Below, one piece after another: positions 43,167 through 53,093 of a stretch of DNA of 64,000 nucleotides. How positions within the stretch are numbered: the first letter of the stretch is position 1; the number at the start of each line of letters is the position of its first letter. The notes under the pieces were generated by a model, which was given only the letters and a program-made list of their open reading frames with translations, searched no databases and was not told where the DNA came from. Origin of the DNA: Aphodosoma sp045126975 (GTDB lineage Bacteria > Bacteroidota > Bacteroidia > Bacteroidales > Paludibacteraceae). The stretch covers positions 46,332 to 110,331 of the forward strand of contig JBGVPL010000010.1 in NCBI GenBank assembly GCA_045126975.1, given 5' to 3'. The position numbers and the translations under genes were made by a program.

Positions 43167-44636
43167 ATGACTAAAACATTTAATTGGCAACAGGTAATAA
43201 GAATATTGGGGGTGCTTTTGATGACAGAGGCTCTCTTTATGGTTATTGCCGCAATTGTAGCATATATTTACGAGGGAGATGACCTGACTGCAATAGTTGA
43301 GTCGGCTACAATTACTTTTGGAGCTGGGCTTGGAGGGGTATTGTTAAGTGGCTCAAACACAAAACATATAGGCACACGCGAAGGTTATTTAGTAGTAGGA
43401 TTAGTCTGGATTGTATTCTCGTTGTTCGGCATGCTACCATTTAGGTTAAGTCACTATATACCAAGCATAACAGATGCGTTTTTTGAAACCATGTCGGGAT
43501 TTACTACTACGGGAGCAACCATACTCACTGATATAGAGGCATTGCCTCACGGACTACTATTTTGGCGCAGTATGCTACAATGGCTTGGAGGTATGGGTAT
43601 TGTAGTGTTATCACTCGCCATATTACCGATGTTCGGTGCCGGAATGCAACTATTTGCTGCCGAAGTGCCGGGTATAACCTACGACAAACTACAGCCTAAA
43701 ATCACCGACACCGCCCGTAAACTTTGGGAGTTATATGCATTATTGACTGCAATATGCGCAGTACTACTCTACTTAGGAGGCATGGAGATATTTGATGCTA
43801 TATGCCACTCGCTCACCACATTAGCATCAGGAGGATACTCTACCAAAAACGCCTCGATTGCCCATTGGGCATCGCCTGCTATACATTATATAATAATCTT
43901 CTTTATGATTGTGGCAGGCACAAACTTCTCATTATTATACGGAGCTTTAATTCGCCGTCAAAACAAAAGATTAATTCAAGATGAAGAATTCCGTACATAC
44001 ACATTTAGCATAATAGGTATAGCATTGATTATCGGAATAGGATTGTTGTGTACACGCTCATTTGAGGGAGCAATAAGTGTTGAGAAATCATTTAGAGATG
44101 CTCTATTTCAAACAGTTGCAACAATAACAACAACAGGTTTTTCGACTTCGGACTATATGGCTTGGCACCCAATTTTGTGGTTGATAATATTGTTGGCAAT
44201 ACCAATGGGAGGAACTGCAGGCTCTACATCGGGAGGCATAAAGACTATACGCTTGCATATTATGGCAAAAAATATTCTTTACGAATTTAAGCGTGTGATG
44301 CACCCTAAAGCAATTCGCCCCGTAAGGATAAACCGCCGCATTGTATCGGAAAACACACTGTCAAACACATACGTTTTCTTGTCTATATTTGTGATAATCA
44401 CAATAGTATCTACCATAGTGCTTATGCTATGCGGGGTATCACCGAGTGAAGCATTCAGTTGCTCTTTAGCTTCTATATCAAATGTAGGACCAGCATTAGG
44501 GCAGTTTGGGCCAACAGAAACTTACGCCATATTACCTGATTTTGCAAAATGGTATTTGTCAATAGTAATGCTAATAGGGCGTTTAGAATTATTCACAATA
44601 TTGATATTGTTTTTACCTTCATTCTGGAAAAGATAA
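43167..44636 (+). CDS. trkH: Trk-type potassium transporter membrane subunit
   Basis: 489 residues with about ten to twelve hydrophobic helices. Four pore-loop repeats around the filter glycines can be found: ETMSGFTTTGATIL, SLTTLASGGYSTKNAS, QTVATITTTGFSTSDY and ASISNVGPALGQFGP. The order and the position behind trkA fit the TrkH subunit. It takes up K+ at the inner membrane, driven by ion gradients and gated by TrkA. Confidence 0.94.
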   Translation: MTKTFNWQQVIRILGVLLMTEALFMVIAAIVAYIYEGDDLTAIVESATITFGAGLGGVLLSGSNTKHIGTREGYLVVGLVWIVFSLFGMLPFRLSHYIPSITDAFFETMSGFTTTGATILTDIEALPHGLLFWRSMLQWLGGMGIVVLSLAILPMFGAGMQLFAAEVPGITYDKLQPKITDTARKLWELYALLTAICAVLLYLGGMEIFDAICHSLTTLASGGYSTKNASIAHWASPAIHYIIIFFMIVAGTNFSLLYGALIRRQNKRLIQDEEFRTYTFSIIGIALIIGIGLLCTRSFEGAISVEKSFRDALFQTVATITTTGFSTSDYMAWHPILWLIILLAIPMGGTAGSTSGGIKTIRLHIMAKNILYEFKRVMHPKAIRPVRINRRIVSENTLSNTYVFLSIFVIITIVSTIVLMLCGVSPSEAFSCSLASISNVGPALGQFGPTETYAILPDFAKWYLSIVMLIGRLELFTILILFLPSFWKR

Positions 44637-44919
44637 AAATTTAACGACGCATAAATAATCAAATAAAAGAAAAATAAATCCCTTTGCAACAAATTTTATT
44701 ATATTCCATTTGTTTAGTATTTTGATGCATTTAATTATTTTTTACCAAATAATGTAAAAAAAACAAAAATAATAAACATTTATTAAAAAAAATATATTAA
44801 ATTTGCAACGTAATATCTCGTAGTGGGTAGTCTTTCGTCTATCTACCAATTATCATTGGATAATCAAAGATATTTACAATACACTAAAATTGATTAATAA
44901 CAACCTAAATTGATAAGTT
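44637..44919. promoter_or_regulatory. AT-rich leader with -7 element
   Basis: This 283-base gap has a -7-like TAAATTTG (44798-44805) without a clear -33, and a small palindrome (CCAAT-TATC-ATTGG) further on. The leader to the gene at 44920 would be about 110 bases. No terminator for trkH is obvious. Confidence 0.5.
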
Positions 44920-47900
44920 ATGAAAACTAAATCATTACTTTTTGTATTATTTGTATTATTACTTAACTCAATTAGAGTATCAGCAACAATATTAATTGAT
45001 GGTGATGGGGTTTCTGGTAACAAAAACTCCACATGGTACACGACAACCGCTTACACCAATGAGCATTATACGATATCTAAAGAAAATGTAGATATAAACC
45101 TCCCATACCCATCTAATCGTGTTGAGTTTCAAGCGTGTGCCGCAAATGCATGTGTAGGAACAAGAACAATATCTATTGATCATTGTATAAAGGGAATATG
45201 GTCTAATACTGGTTATACAACACCTCAATTAAAAAACAATGGATTAGGATTCTTTGTACAAATATGGAATGCCTGGACAGACTACAACACAGAACTGCTT
45301 TCTCCTGAAGCTGAAAAAGTGGCTTTTGTTGATAATGGAGGCACTCTTGATAGATACATTCAAAAGATTAAAATTCGCATGGCACCTCATACCAAAATGA
45401 ACACATCATCGATTGCGTTCACAAACGTGCCTGTTGGGACAACTGCTACACAAACTATCGATTTTTATTCATTTCTTTCAGGTTCGAGTGGTATAAAAAT
45501 TTCTGTAGTTGACGGCAATAAGAATACTATTAATATACCTGGTTTATCTTTAAGTCGTACAAGTATCGATAAAAATTTGTGCGAAAAAATAAAAGAAAAC
45601 AATTATTCCGTTACTGTGACATTTGCACCTCAAAGCATTATGTCTTATTCAAATTGCTATATACGAATAGTAAACTCAGGAGCTTCAATCGGTAGTACAA
45701 TTGACATTCCTATTACAACATTATCAAGTTCGCTTAGCGCACCTACTTTAAGCTTACAATCAAATGGCACAGGATATGAAGTTGTTTATTTACAATGGAA
45801 TGCCATCACAGGTGCAAACGGATATAACTTATATGATAATGGCACAAAAGTTGGCACATACACTGGCACAACAGCTGTAATAACAGGTCTTGCCATGGGT
45901 TCAAGTCATAACTATACAATTAAGACAGTTGCTGGTTCTTCTGAATCTAACGCTTCAAATACAGTTAGTGTAACAACCTATTCATATCCAAAAACATCAA
46001 GCGTAACATTCTCGAATGTACAACAAAATCAATTCACTATCAATTGGGGTAAAGTAGATATCAAAGGAAAAGACCATAAATTTAATCGCTATCAAATTCA
46101 TGTCTATTATTATGATTATTATGGCAATTGGGTACACCTCCAAAATATCTATATTACAGACAATAATCAAACATCATATAATGTAACAGGCATTGATGAT
46201 GCAACAAAATATGATGTTTATGTTGGCGTTGATTTCCAATATACAGTTAATGGCACAACTAAATCATTCGACGTAGCATCAATAGGTACACAATGGGTAA
46301 ATAATAATGTTACAACAAAAGATTGTAGTGTAACCTACATAGACGATGTATATAATGGAGTGAAAATTTATAAAGGAGAATGGCATTATGTCAATATTGG
46401 TACTGCAAATAAACTCAATTGGCTTAGAGACAACACTTCGACTGTTTTAAGATGGCCTCTATACTATCCTTGCGAAACCTTACAATATCGTGCATGGGTA
46501 GAATCGAACGGTAATTTAGACCACTCTATTAAAGATAATGCAACAGGAAATCAATACTTCTTATGCGGTAAAAATGATGGAAGACCAGCATATCTTGAAG
46601 GAAACAAACTACAAACTCCTGCAACATCAATAAGTACATCTTTAACAGATATTCAATTCGAAAGAATCGGTGAAAATGTTTTTGCTACACAAACTGTTTA
46701 TGTCAGCGATGCGTATGCAAAAATTGCACGCCACATCAAACTAAAAAATGAATATCATTACATCAATTTAGGTTCTATTCTCTTGAATAAAGGTACACTA
46801 TCTGCTAAAATAGAATTCGAATCATTCCTTGTAGATGGAGCTCTTACTGCATCATCAAACAACAACCACTTCAAACTTAGCAAAACAACTCTTGCTCCTG
46901 CTGCTACAACAAAAGCAGGCACTTTCTGCCAAAAAGGAAATACAAGCTATGATTTCACAGTTACATTCACAGCTAGTGAAGCTGGAAAACATGTAGCAGT
47001 CATAACTATCTCTGATGGAAAACAAAGCACTATCGTAACTATCGAAGCAGAAGTTCTTACTATGAACATATTCGAGACTGCTGGAGATTGGAACAATTCA
47101 AACAACTGGAAAGTTAAAGTATTACCAGCAAGCAACGAAGATGTTGAAATTAACGCAGCCGCTAATATTCCTAACGGATACACTGCTACCGTAAAAGACA
47201 TTACTCTCAGCAATGGTGGTTCTATAACTATCGCTCCTCAAGGTAAATTGAAGGCAAACAACATTGTAGGTGCAAATGCAACCAATCTCACACTTCAAGC
47301 AAATGAAAATGGAACAGCAACCCTTTTGTTCAAAAACACTAACAAAGTAGATGCAACTATACAACTCTACACTCTTGCATCTTCTGACGGCTTACGCAAT
47401 GAAACACCTGGCAACTTCAAAGACCCTAAATGGCAATATTTCGGCATCAATGTAGAATCTCTCGCATATTCAACTCTCAATAATGACGGAATCTCAAACT
47501 GGATATATCGCTGGGATGAAACAAAACACACATCAAGTTGCTGGGCTGAAAAACTTAAAACTGGTTCTAATCTTTCGGCTTGGACTGGGTACGGTATAGC
47601 TCAAGAAAAAGATACAACTTACACATACTCTGGAACACTTATCAATAGTGACCACACCTACAATCTAACATATACTGACGGTACTAACACAAATGGTGAT
47701 AGGGGTAATAACCTTATCACAAATAGTTACACCGCTCCTATTGATATTACCACATTAAGTAATTCAAACTTTACTAATGCAGTAGCAAATATCATTATAT
47801 ATAACACTGGTTCATACGCAGAATGGAGAAATCAAACAAATATTTCAGGTTTCAATCCTGGTCAGGTTATCGAAATACCTGTAAATACAGTCAATAGCCT

Positions 47901-48666
47901 TTCTGCTAATTATCCTCGTACTATTGCATCTTCACAAGCTTTCTTTGTGACAGCATACTCTGGTGGTGGTAGTTTCAATGTTAACTATGACAAAAACGTT
48001 TATAATGCTACTCAAACAAGCAACGTAAAACGTGCAAAAAACAATAGCAAAAATTTTGAAAACGTATTGTGCATAACTGTTGCAAACTCAACATCAACCG
48101 ACCAATTACACCTTCTCGAACACAATGCAACAACACCTGAGTTCGATAATGGTTATGATGCTAAAAAACATTTTGACAATCCAACAGGTATGCAAATTTA
48201 CGCAACTACAGCGTTTGGTCATGCTTCAATCAACACTAATTCGACATTCAACGGACAAAATATCGGATTTATAGCAGATTCAGAATATGAGTTATATACA
48301 ATGACCTTCGATATAGAACAAATCAGCTCATACAATGAATTGTATTTATATGACGCTATGACTGAAACTTATGTTGATATATTGACTGAAGAAGAATATC
48401 AATTCTATGGCTCTGTAGAACCTATGGATAATCGTTTCATCATAACAACTGAAAGAAAAAATGCGGCATCTGATAATACTACAACTTCTGTTGAAAGTGT
48501 TACTTGGGATGATATTGTGGCTATGAATGAGACTATTTATCTATACACAACAACAGGTCAGTTAATATCTACACTTTCAACAAATTCAATAGAAAACTTA
48601 TCTATTCCTGCGGGAATATACATAGTACGTTGCGGTGACAAAACTTTGAAAATAGTAAATAGATAA
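44920..48666 (+). CDS. Large secreted protein with fibronectin type III-like domains and T9SS sorting domain
   Basis: 1248 residues. Signal peptide MKTKSLLFVLFVLLLNSIRVSA. A discoidin- or abnormal-spindle-like beta domain pair occupies about 25-270, then two FN3-like domains (SAPTLSLQSNGTGYEVVYLQ to VSVTT, and KTSSVTFSNVQQNQFTINWG onward). Around residue 710 is a W-N-N-S-N-N-W stretch with VTLSNGG-like turns typical of T9SS passenger proteins (DWNNSNNWKVKVLPA, SITIAPQGKLKANN). The T9SS domain ends the protein (IYLYTTTGQLISTL, IPAGIYIVRCGDKTLKIV). No catalytic motif seen; adhesion or matrix function is a guess. The next gene starts 12 bases downstream. Confidence 0.75.
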   Translation: MKTKSLLFVLFVLLLNSIRVSATILIDGDGVSGNKNSTWYTTTAYTNEHYTISKENVDINLPYPSNRVEFQACAANACVGTRTISIDHCIKGIWSNTGYTTPQLKNNGLGFFVQIWNAWTDYNTELLSPEAEKVAFVDNGGTLDRYIQKIKIRMAPHTKMNTSSIAFTNVPVGTTATQTIDFYSFLSGSSGIKISVVDGNKNTINIPGLSLSRTSIDKNLCEKIKENNYSVTVTFAPQSIMSYSNCYIRIVNSGASIGSTIDIPITTLSSSLSAPTLSLQSNGTGYEVVYLQWNAITGANGYNLYDNGTKVGTYTGTTAVITGLAMGSSHNYTIKTVAGSSESNASNTVSVTTYSYPKTSSVTFSNVQQNQFTINWGKVDIKGKDHKFNRYQIHVYYYDYYGNWVHLQNIYITDNNQTSYNVTGIDDATKYDVYVGVDFQYTVNGTTKSFDVASIGTQWVNNNVTTKDCSVTYIDDVYNGVKIYKGEWHYVNIGTANKLNWLRDNTSTVLRWPLYYPCETLQYRAWVESNGNLDHSIKDNATGNQYFLCGKNDGRPAYLEGNKLQTPATSISTSLTDIQFERIGENVFATQTVYVSDAYAKIARHIKLKNEYHYINLGSILLNKGTLSAKIEFESFLVDGALTASSNNNHFKLSKTTLAPAATTKAGTFCQKGNTSYDFTVTFTASEAGKHVAVITISDGKQSTIVTIEAEVLTMNIFETAGDWNNSNNWKVKVLPASNEDVEINAAANIPNGYTATVKDITLSNGGSITIAPQGKLKANNIVGANATNLTLQANENGTATLLFKNTNKVDATIQLYTLASSDGLRNETPGNFKDPKWQYFGINVESLAYSTLNNDGISNWIYRWDETKHTSSCWAEKLKTGSNLSAWTGYGIAQEKDTTYTYSGTLINSDHTYNLTYTDGTNTNGDRGNNLITNSYTAPIDITTLSNSNFTNAVANIIIYNTGSYAEWRNQTNISGFNPGQVIEIPVNTVNSLSANYPRTIASSQAFFVTAYSGGGSFNVNYDKNVYNATQTSNVKRAKNNSKNFENVLCITVANSTSTDQLHLLEHNATTPEFDNGYDAKKHFDNPTGMQIYATTAFGHASINTNSTFNGQNIGFIADSEYELYTMTFDIEQISSYNELYLYDAMTETYVDILTEEEYQFYGSVEPMDNRFIITTERKNAASDNTTTSVESVTWDDIVAMNETIYLYTTTGQLISTLSTNSIENLSIPAGIYIVRCGDKTLKIVNR

Positions 48667-48678
48667 AATATAATTTAT

Positions 48679-49215
48679 ATGAAAAAATATATAATCATTA
48701 TTTTTGCTTTAACACTATTGCCCATGTCAATAGGTGCAGAAATAACACTAAGAAAAGGCACAAGAAGCACAATAATTAGAACACAACAAAGAGTGCAGCC
48801 TACAAATAGAAATAATTTTGATGCAATATACGCAATTCAACCTGAAAAGAAAAATATATCATATCAACACAATTCATATACAAAACCTCAAAAACAAGTT
48901 ACGCAAGGGTATGATGTATCATATTTTTCAACAGGTACACAAGTTAAAACATCAACAAAATTACATATCAATAATAGTAATCATGGCGCAAAGTATTATA
49001 AATATAATGCACTGGAAGTTAATAATAATAGTATTGGATCGGTAACAACTTATAAAGCACCATCTTTACAACCATTCAATGAAGATGTAAAAGATGTAAC
49101 AACTGGTTCTGTACAATATGCATTCGGTCCACCAACAGAAGGTCCTATAAGCGACATTATATTCCCTCTTCTTTGCTTTGTGTGTTTATATATTGTTGTA
49201 AAAAGAAAAAAATAA
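48679..49215 (+). CDS. Small secreted protein with exosortase-like C-terminal tail
   Basis: 178 residues, not recognised. Signal peptide (MKKYIIIIFALTLLPMSIGA), a long polar, Asn/Gln/Tyr-rich middle, then a tail of motif P-I-S-D (EGPISDIIFP), a hydrophobic segment (LLCFVCLYIVV) and KRKK. The tail matches that of the protein at 36178 with the same spacing, P-[IL]-[ST]-D and 11 residues to YIVV-[RK]-[RK]. It is co-transcribed with the large T9SS protein upstream, which suggests a shared surface role. A bidirectional terminator follows. Confidence 0.65.
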   Translation: MKKYIIIIFALTLLPMSIGAEITLRKGTRSTIIRTQQRVQPTNRNNFDAIYAIQPEKKNISYQHNSYTKPQKQVTQGYDVSYFSTGTQVKTSTKLHINNSNHGAKYYKYNALEVNNNSIGSVTTYKAPSLQPFNEDVKDVTTGSVQYAFGPPTEGPISDIIFPLLCFVCLYIVVKRKK

Positions 49216-49224
49216 ATATTTTTC

Positions 49225-49272
49225 ATAAAAAAAACTGATTGTTCCAATATTTCGGAACAATCAGTTTTTTTA
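49225..49272. terminator. Bidirectional terminator
   Basis: AAACTGATTGTTCC pairs with GGAACAATCAGTTT, with A- and T-runs on the two sides; it separates the convergent genes ending at 49215 and 49289. Confidence 0.87.
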
Positions 49273-49288
49273 TGAATTAATTAACTAA

Positions 49289-49867
49289 TTAATAGTTAGT
49301 TTTCTTTACTTCGAAGTGAGCTTGTGGGTGAGCGCATGCTGGGCATTCTACTGGGGCTTCTTTGCCTTCCATGATATAACCACAGTTGCGGCATTGCCAT
49401 GTTACAACCTCGGCTTTAATGAATACTTTACCCTCTTCAATGTTGCGAACGAATGCTTGATAGCGTTCTTCGTGACCACGTTCAGCTACAGCAATGTTAC
49501 GGTACATGCGAGCGATTTCAGGGAAACCTTCTTCATCAGCAATATCAGCAAATTTTGGATAATCGAGCGACCATTCTTCGTGTTCGCCAGCAGCAGCTGC
49601 TTTGAGGTTGTCGATAGTTTTACCGATAACACCAGCAGGGAATGATGCTGAGATTTCGACCATACCACCTTCGAGGTGTTTGAACATGCGTTTTGCGTGT
49701 TCTTTTTCTTGGTCAGCAGTTTCAGTGAAGATAGCTGCAATTTGTTCGTAACCTTCTTTTTTTGCAGCAGATGCAAAATAAGTGTAACGCATACGTGCTT
49801 GGCTTTCACCAGCGAAAGAGCACATTAAGTTTTTTTCGGTACGTGTACCTTTGATTGATTTTGACAT
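49289..49867 (-). CDS. rbr: Rubrerythrin
   Basis: 192 residues. A peroxide-reducing protein of anaerobes. The N-terminal diiron four-helix domain has the ligand motifs FAGESQARMRY and ADQEKEHAKRMFKHLEG, with further Glu ligands in IARMYRNIAVAERGHEERY. The C-terminal rubredoxin-like domain has two Cys pairs (WQCRNCGYIMEG and VECPACAHPQAHF). Length is normal. A minus-strand -7 element TATCTTTG (49953-49960) lies about 85 bases upstream. Its presence supports an anaerobic, oxygen-coping lifestyle. Confidence 0.95.
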   Translation of the reverse strand: MSKSIKGTRTEKNLMCSFAGESQARMRYTYFASAAKKEGYEQIAAIFTETADQEKEHAKRMFKHLEGGMVEISASFPAGVIGKTIDNLKAAAAGEHEEWSLDYPKFADIADEEGFPEIARMYRNIAVAERGHEERYQAFVRNIEEGKVFIKAEVVTWQCRNCGYIMEGKEAPVECPACAHPQAHFEVKKTNY

Positions 49868-50040
49868 AATTGTAATATAGTTTAGTGTTTAAAGTTTATA
49901 GTTTAGAAATTCTATGAATTATAGAGATTCTAGACTCATTTCATTCAGTATGCAAAGATAATGCAAAAAGTTGAAATAATCAATAATTATTTTGCTAAAA
50001 AAAATAAAAAATTATAAGGCATAGATTGTGATTTTTTTAT

Positions 50041-50048
50041 TATCTTTG
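50041..50048 (+). promoter_or_regulatory. -7 element upstream of leuS
   Basis: TATCTTTG, 89 bases before the leuS start; the -33 half is weak. Confidence 0.45.
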
Positions 50049-50137
50049 TTAGTTAATTATGTTATTTTGCATTATTATATCAAATAACTTAATTTACAAT
50101 ATTTTACACAAGAAAATTTATAACAAATAACAACGAT

Positions 50138-52963
50138 ATGGAATACAAATTTCAGGAGATTGAGAAAAAGTGGCAACAATATTGGAATGAACATGCCACT
50201 TATAAGGTAGAGATTGACGAGTCTCGCCCTAAATTCTATGTGCTTGATATGTTCCCATACCCATCGGGAGCGGGCTTGCACGTAGGTCACCCACTCGGAT
50301 ATATCGCATCAGACATATATAGCCGTTATAAACGCCTCAAAGGCTTCAACGTGTTGCACCCAATGGGTTATGACGCATACGGTTTGCCAGCAGAACAATA
50401 TGCTATCCAAACTGGTCAGCACCCTGCTATCACAACAGAAAAGAATATTGCTCGCTATCGTGAACAATTGGATAAAATTGGTTTCTGCTACGATTGGAGT
50501 CGTGAAGTGCGCACTTGCGAGCCAGGCTACTACAAATGGACTCAATGGGCTTTCGTACAGATGTTTAACCACTGGTATTGCAATCGTGCTAATGCTGCAC
50601 GACCAATATCGATGCTCGTTGATATATTCAAAGAACAAGGTAATAAGAAAGTAAAAGCTGCTTGTAGCGAAACTCCTATATTCACAGCAGAAGAGTGGAA
50701 CTCGTGGGACGAAAAACGCCAACAAGAAGTGTTGATGAACTATCGTATCGCTTATTTGGCAGACTTGAAAGTGAACTGGTGTCCTGCATTGGGAACAGTG
50801 TTGGCTAATGATGAGGTGAGCGAAGGACTTTCGGTACGTGGAGGTCACCCAGTAGAGCAACGCGTTATGCGTCAATGGAGTTTGCGTGTAAGCGCATACG
50901 CACAACGCTTGTTAGACGGATTAGACAATGTGGATTGGACAGACTCGTTGAAAGAGACACAAAAGAATTGGATTGGTCGTTCGGAAGGTGCTGAAATGCG
51001 ATTCAAAGTGGCAGATTCGGACATCGAACTCGAAATATTTACTACACGTGCGGACACAGTATTCGGCGTTACGTTTATGGTGCTTGCACCTGAGAGCGAA
51101 TACGTTGCACAATTGACAACAGACGAGCAACGCGCCGATGTAGAGGCATATCTCGACCAAGTGAAACGCAGAACAGAACGTGAGCGTATTGCAGACCGTC
51201 GCGTAACAGGTGTATTCTCAGGCTCATACGCAGTGAATCCATTGACAAGCGATAAAATTCCGGTATGGATTTCGGACTATGTATTAGCAGGTTACGGTAC
51301 AGGTGCTATTATGGCAGTGCCAGCACACGATAGTCGCGACTATGCTTTTGCACGTCATTTCAATTTGCCAATCATTCCGCTCATCGAAGGAGCAGATGTG
51401 AGCGAAGAGAGCTACGATGCGAAAGAGGGCGTGGTTTGCAACTCAGGATTCTTGAACGGATTGCAAGTGAAAGAGGCTATCGCTAAGATGAAAGAATATA
51501 TCACAGAACAAGGTCTTGGCCAAGTGAAAGTAAACTACCGCCTCCGTGATGCAATCTTCAGCCGTCAACGCTATTGGGGAGAGCCATTCCCTGTATATTA
51601 CAAAAATGGCATGCCTTATATGTTGGACGAGAGCAAGTTGCCACTCGAATTGCCAGAAATTGATAAATACCTTCCTACAGAAACAGGCGAGCCACCACTT
51701 GGTCGCGCTGCGAAATGGGAGACAGAAGAGGGATATAAATTGGAATTGAACACTATGCCAGGTTTTGCAGGTTCGTCGGCTTACTACCTCCGCTATATGG
51801 ACCCACACAACACAGAGGCATTGGTAGGCAAATTGGCTAACAACTATTGGGGCAATGTTGACCTCTATATTGGTGGTACAGAGCATGCTACAGGACACTT
51901 GATTTATAGCCGTTTCTGGAATAAATTCTTGTTTGACCTCGGCATTGTATGCAAAGACGAGCCATTCCAAAAATTGATTAACCAAGGTATGATTCAAGGT
52001 CGCTCGAACTTTGTGTATCGCTATATCGGTGAAGATGCAACAGGCAACCTCTATGTAAGTTACAACTTGATTGACTCGCCAGAATATAAAGACAAAGTGC
52101 AACCTATCCATGTGGATGTGAATATTGTGAAGAATGATATTTTGGACGTTGAAGCATTCCGTAATTGGATGCCAGAATATCAAAATGCACAATTTATCTA
52201 TTCAGATGGTTCGAACGACATCGACAATCCATATTTAGGACAAGCTACTGACAAACAATACATTTGCGGTTGGGCAGTAGAAAAAATGTCGAAATCGATG
52301 TTCAACGTGGTAAATCCAGATGACATTGTTGAGCGTTATGGTGCTGACACCTTGCGCTTGTACGAAATGTTCCTCGGCCCACTCGAACAATCAAAACCTT
52401 GGGACACAAATGGTATTGATGGTGTGCACCGCTTCTTGAAAAAATTCTGGGGTCTCTATACAGAAGGCGAAGAATTCCGTATCACAGAAGATGCTCCTAC
52501 AGCAGAAGAGTTGAAAACATTGCACAAAACAATCAAGAAAATCACATACGACATCGAAAACTTCTCGTTCAACACATCAGTGTCGGCATTTATGATTTGC
52601 GTAAACGAATTGACATCGGCAAAATGTCGTAAACGTGCAATCCTCGAGCCATTAGCAATATTGATTGCGCCATACGCACCTCATATCGCAGAAGAAGTTT
52701 GGGCTGCAATGGGTCACAATACATCGATTTGCGATGCAGAATTCCCAATTTGCAATGAGGCTTATTTGGTAGAAAGCAACACTAAATACCCTATTTCGTT
52801 CAACGGCAAAGTGCGTTTCACTATGGAATTACCTGCCGATATGAGCAAAGAGGACGTAGAAAAAACAGTGTTGGCTAACGAGCAAACAGCAAAATATCTC
52901 GATGGCAAAGCACCTAAAAAAGTGATTGTTGTGCCTAATAAGATTGTGAATATTGTAATGTAA
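50138..52963 (+). CDS. leuS: Leucyl-tRNA synthetase
   Basis: 941 residues, charging tRNA-Leu. Class I signatures are PYPSGAGLHVGHPLGY (HIGH motif, about residue 43) and KMSKSMFN (KMSKS, about 720). The editing domain lies between them (TTRADTVFGVTF, GTGAIMAVPAHDSRD), and the C-terminal anticodon-binding region ends in VIVVPNKIVNIVM. Length is within the family range. It appears to be transcribed alone; the gap after it (52964-53093) is filled with GAGTAGC-type 7-base repeats. Confidence 0.96.
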   Translation: MEYKFQEIEKKWQQYWNEHATYKVEIDESRPKFYVLDMFPYPSGAGLHVGHPLGYIASDIYSRYKRLKGFNVLHPMGYDAYGLPAEQYAIQTGQHPAITTEKNIARYREQLDKIGFCYDWSREVRTCEPGYYKWTQWAFVQMFNHWYCNRANAARPISMLVDIFKEQGNKKVKAACSETPIFTAEEWNSWDEKRQQEVLMNYRIAYLADLKVNWCPALGTVLANDEVSEGLSVRGGHPVEQRVMRQWSLRVSAYAQRLLDGLDNVDWTDSLKETQKNWIGRSEGAEMRFKVADSDIELEIFTTRADTVFGVTFMVLAPESEYVAQLTTDEQRADVEAYLDQVKRRTERERIADRRVTGVFSGSYAVNPLTSDKIPVWISDYVLAGYGTGAIMAVPAHDSRDYAFARHFNLPIIPLIEGADVSEESYDAKEGVVCNSGFLNGLQVKEAIAKMKEYITEQGLGQVKVNYRLRDAIFSRQRYWGEPFPVYYKNGMPYMLDESKLPLELPEIDKYLPTETGEPPLGRAAKWETEEGYKLELNTMPGFAGSSAYYLRYMDPHNTEALVGKLANNYWGNVDLYIGGTEHATGHLIYSRFWNKFLFDLGIVCKDEPFQKLINQGMIQGRSNFVYRYIGEDATGNLYVSYNLIDSPEYKDKVQPIHVDVNIVKNDILDVEAFRNWMPEYQNAQFIYSDGSNDIDNPYLGQATDKQYICGWAVEKMSKSMFNVVNPDDIVERYGADTLRLYEMFLGPLEQSKPWDTNGIDGVHRFLKKFWGLYTEGEEFRITEDAPTAEELKTLHKTIKKITYDIENFSFNTSVSAFMICVNELTSAKCRKRAILEPLAILIAPYAPHIAEEVWAAMGHNTSICDAEFPICNEAYLVESNTKYPISFNGKVRFTMELPADMSKEDVEKTVLANEQTAKYLDGKAPKKVIVVPNKIVNIVM

Positions 52964-53093
52964 ATAGTAACAAGTAGCGAGTAATGAGTAACAATAATAG
53001 TTACTCGCTACTAATTATTTAATAAAAAAAACAAAGCGAACAAACGAGTACAAATATCTTGTTACTCGCTACTCGCTACTAATAGTCTATAAA

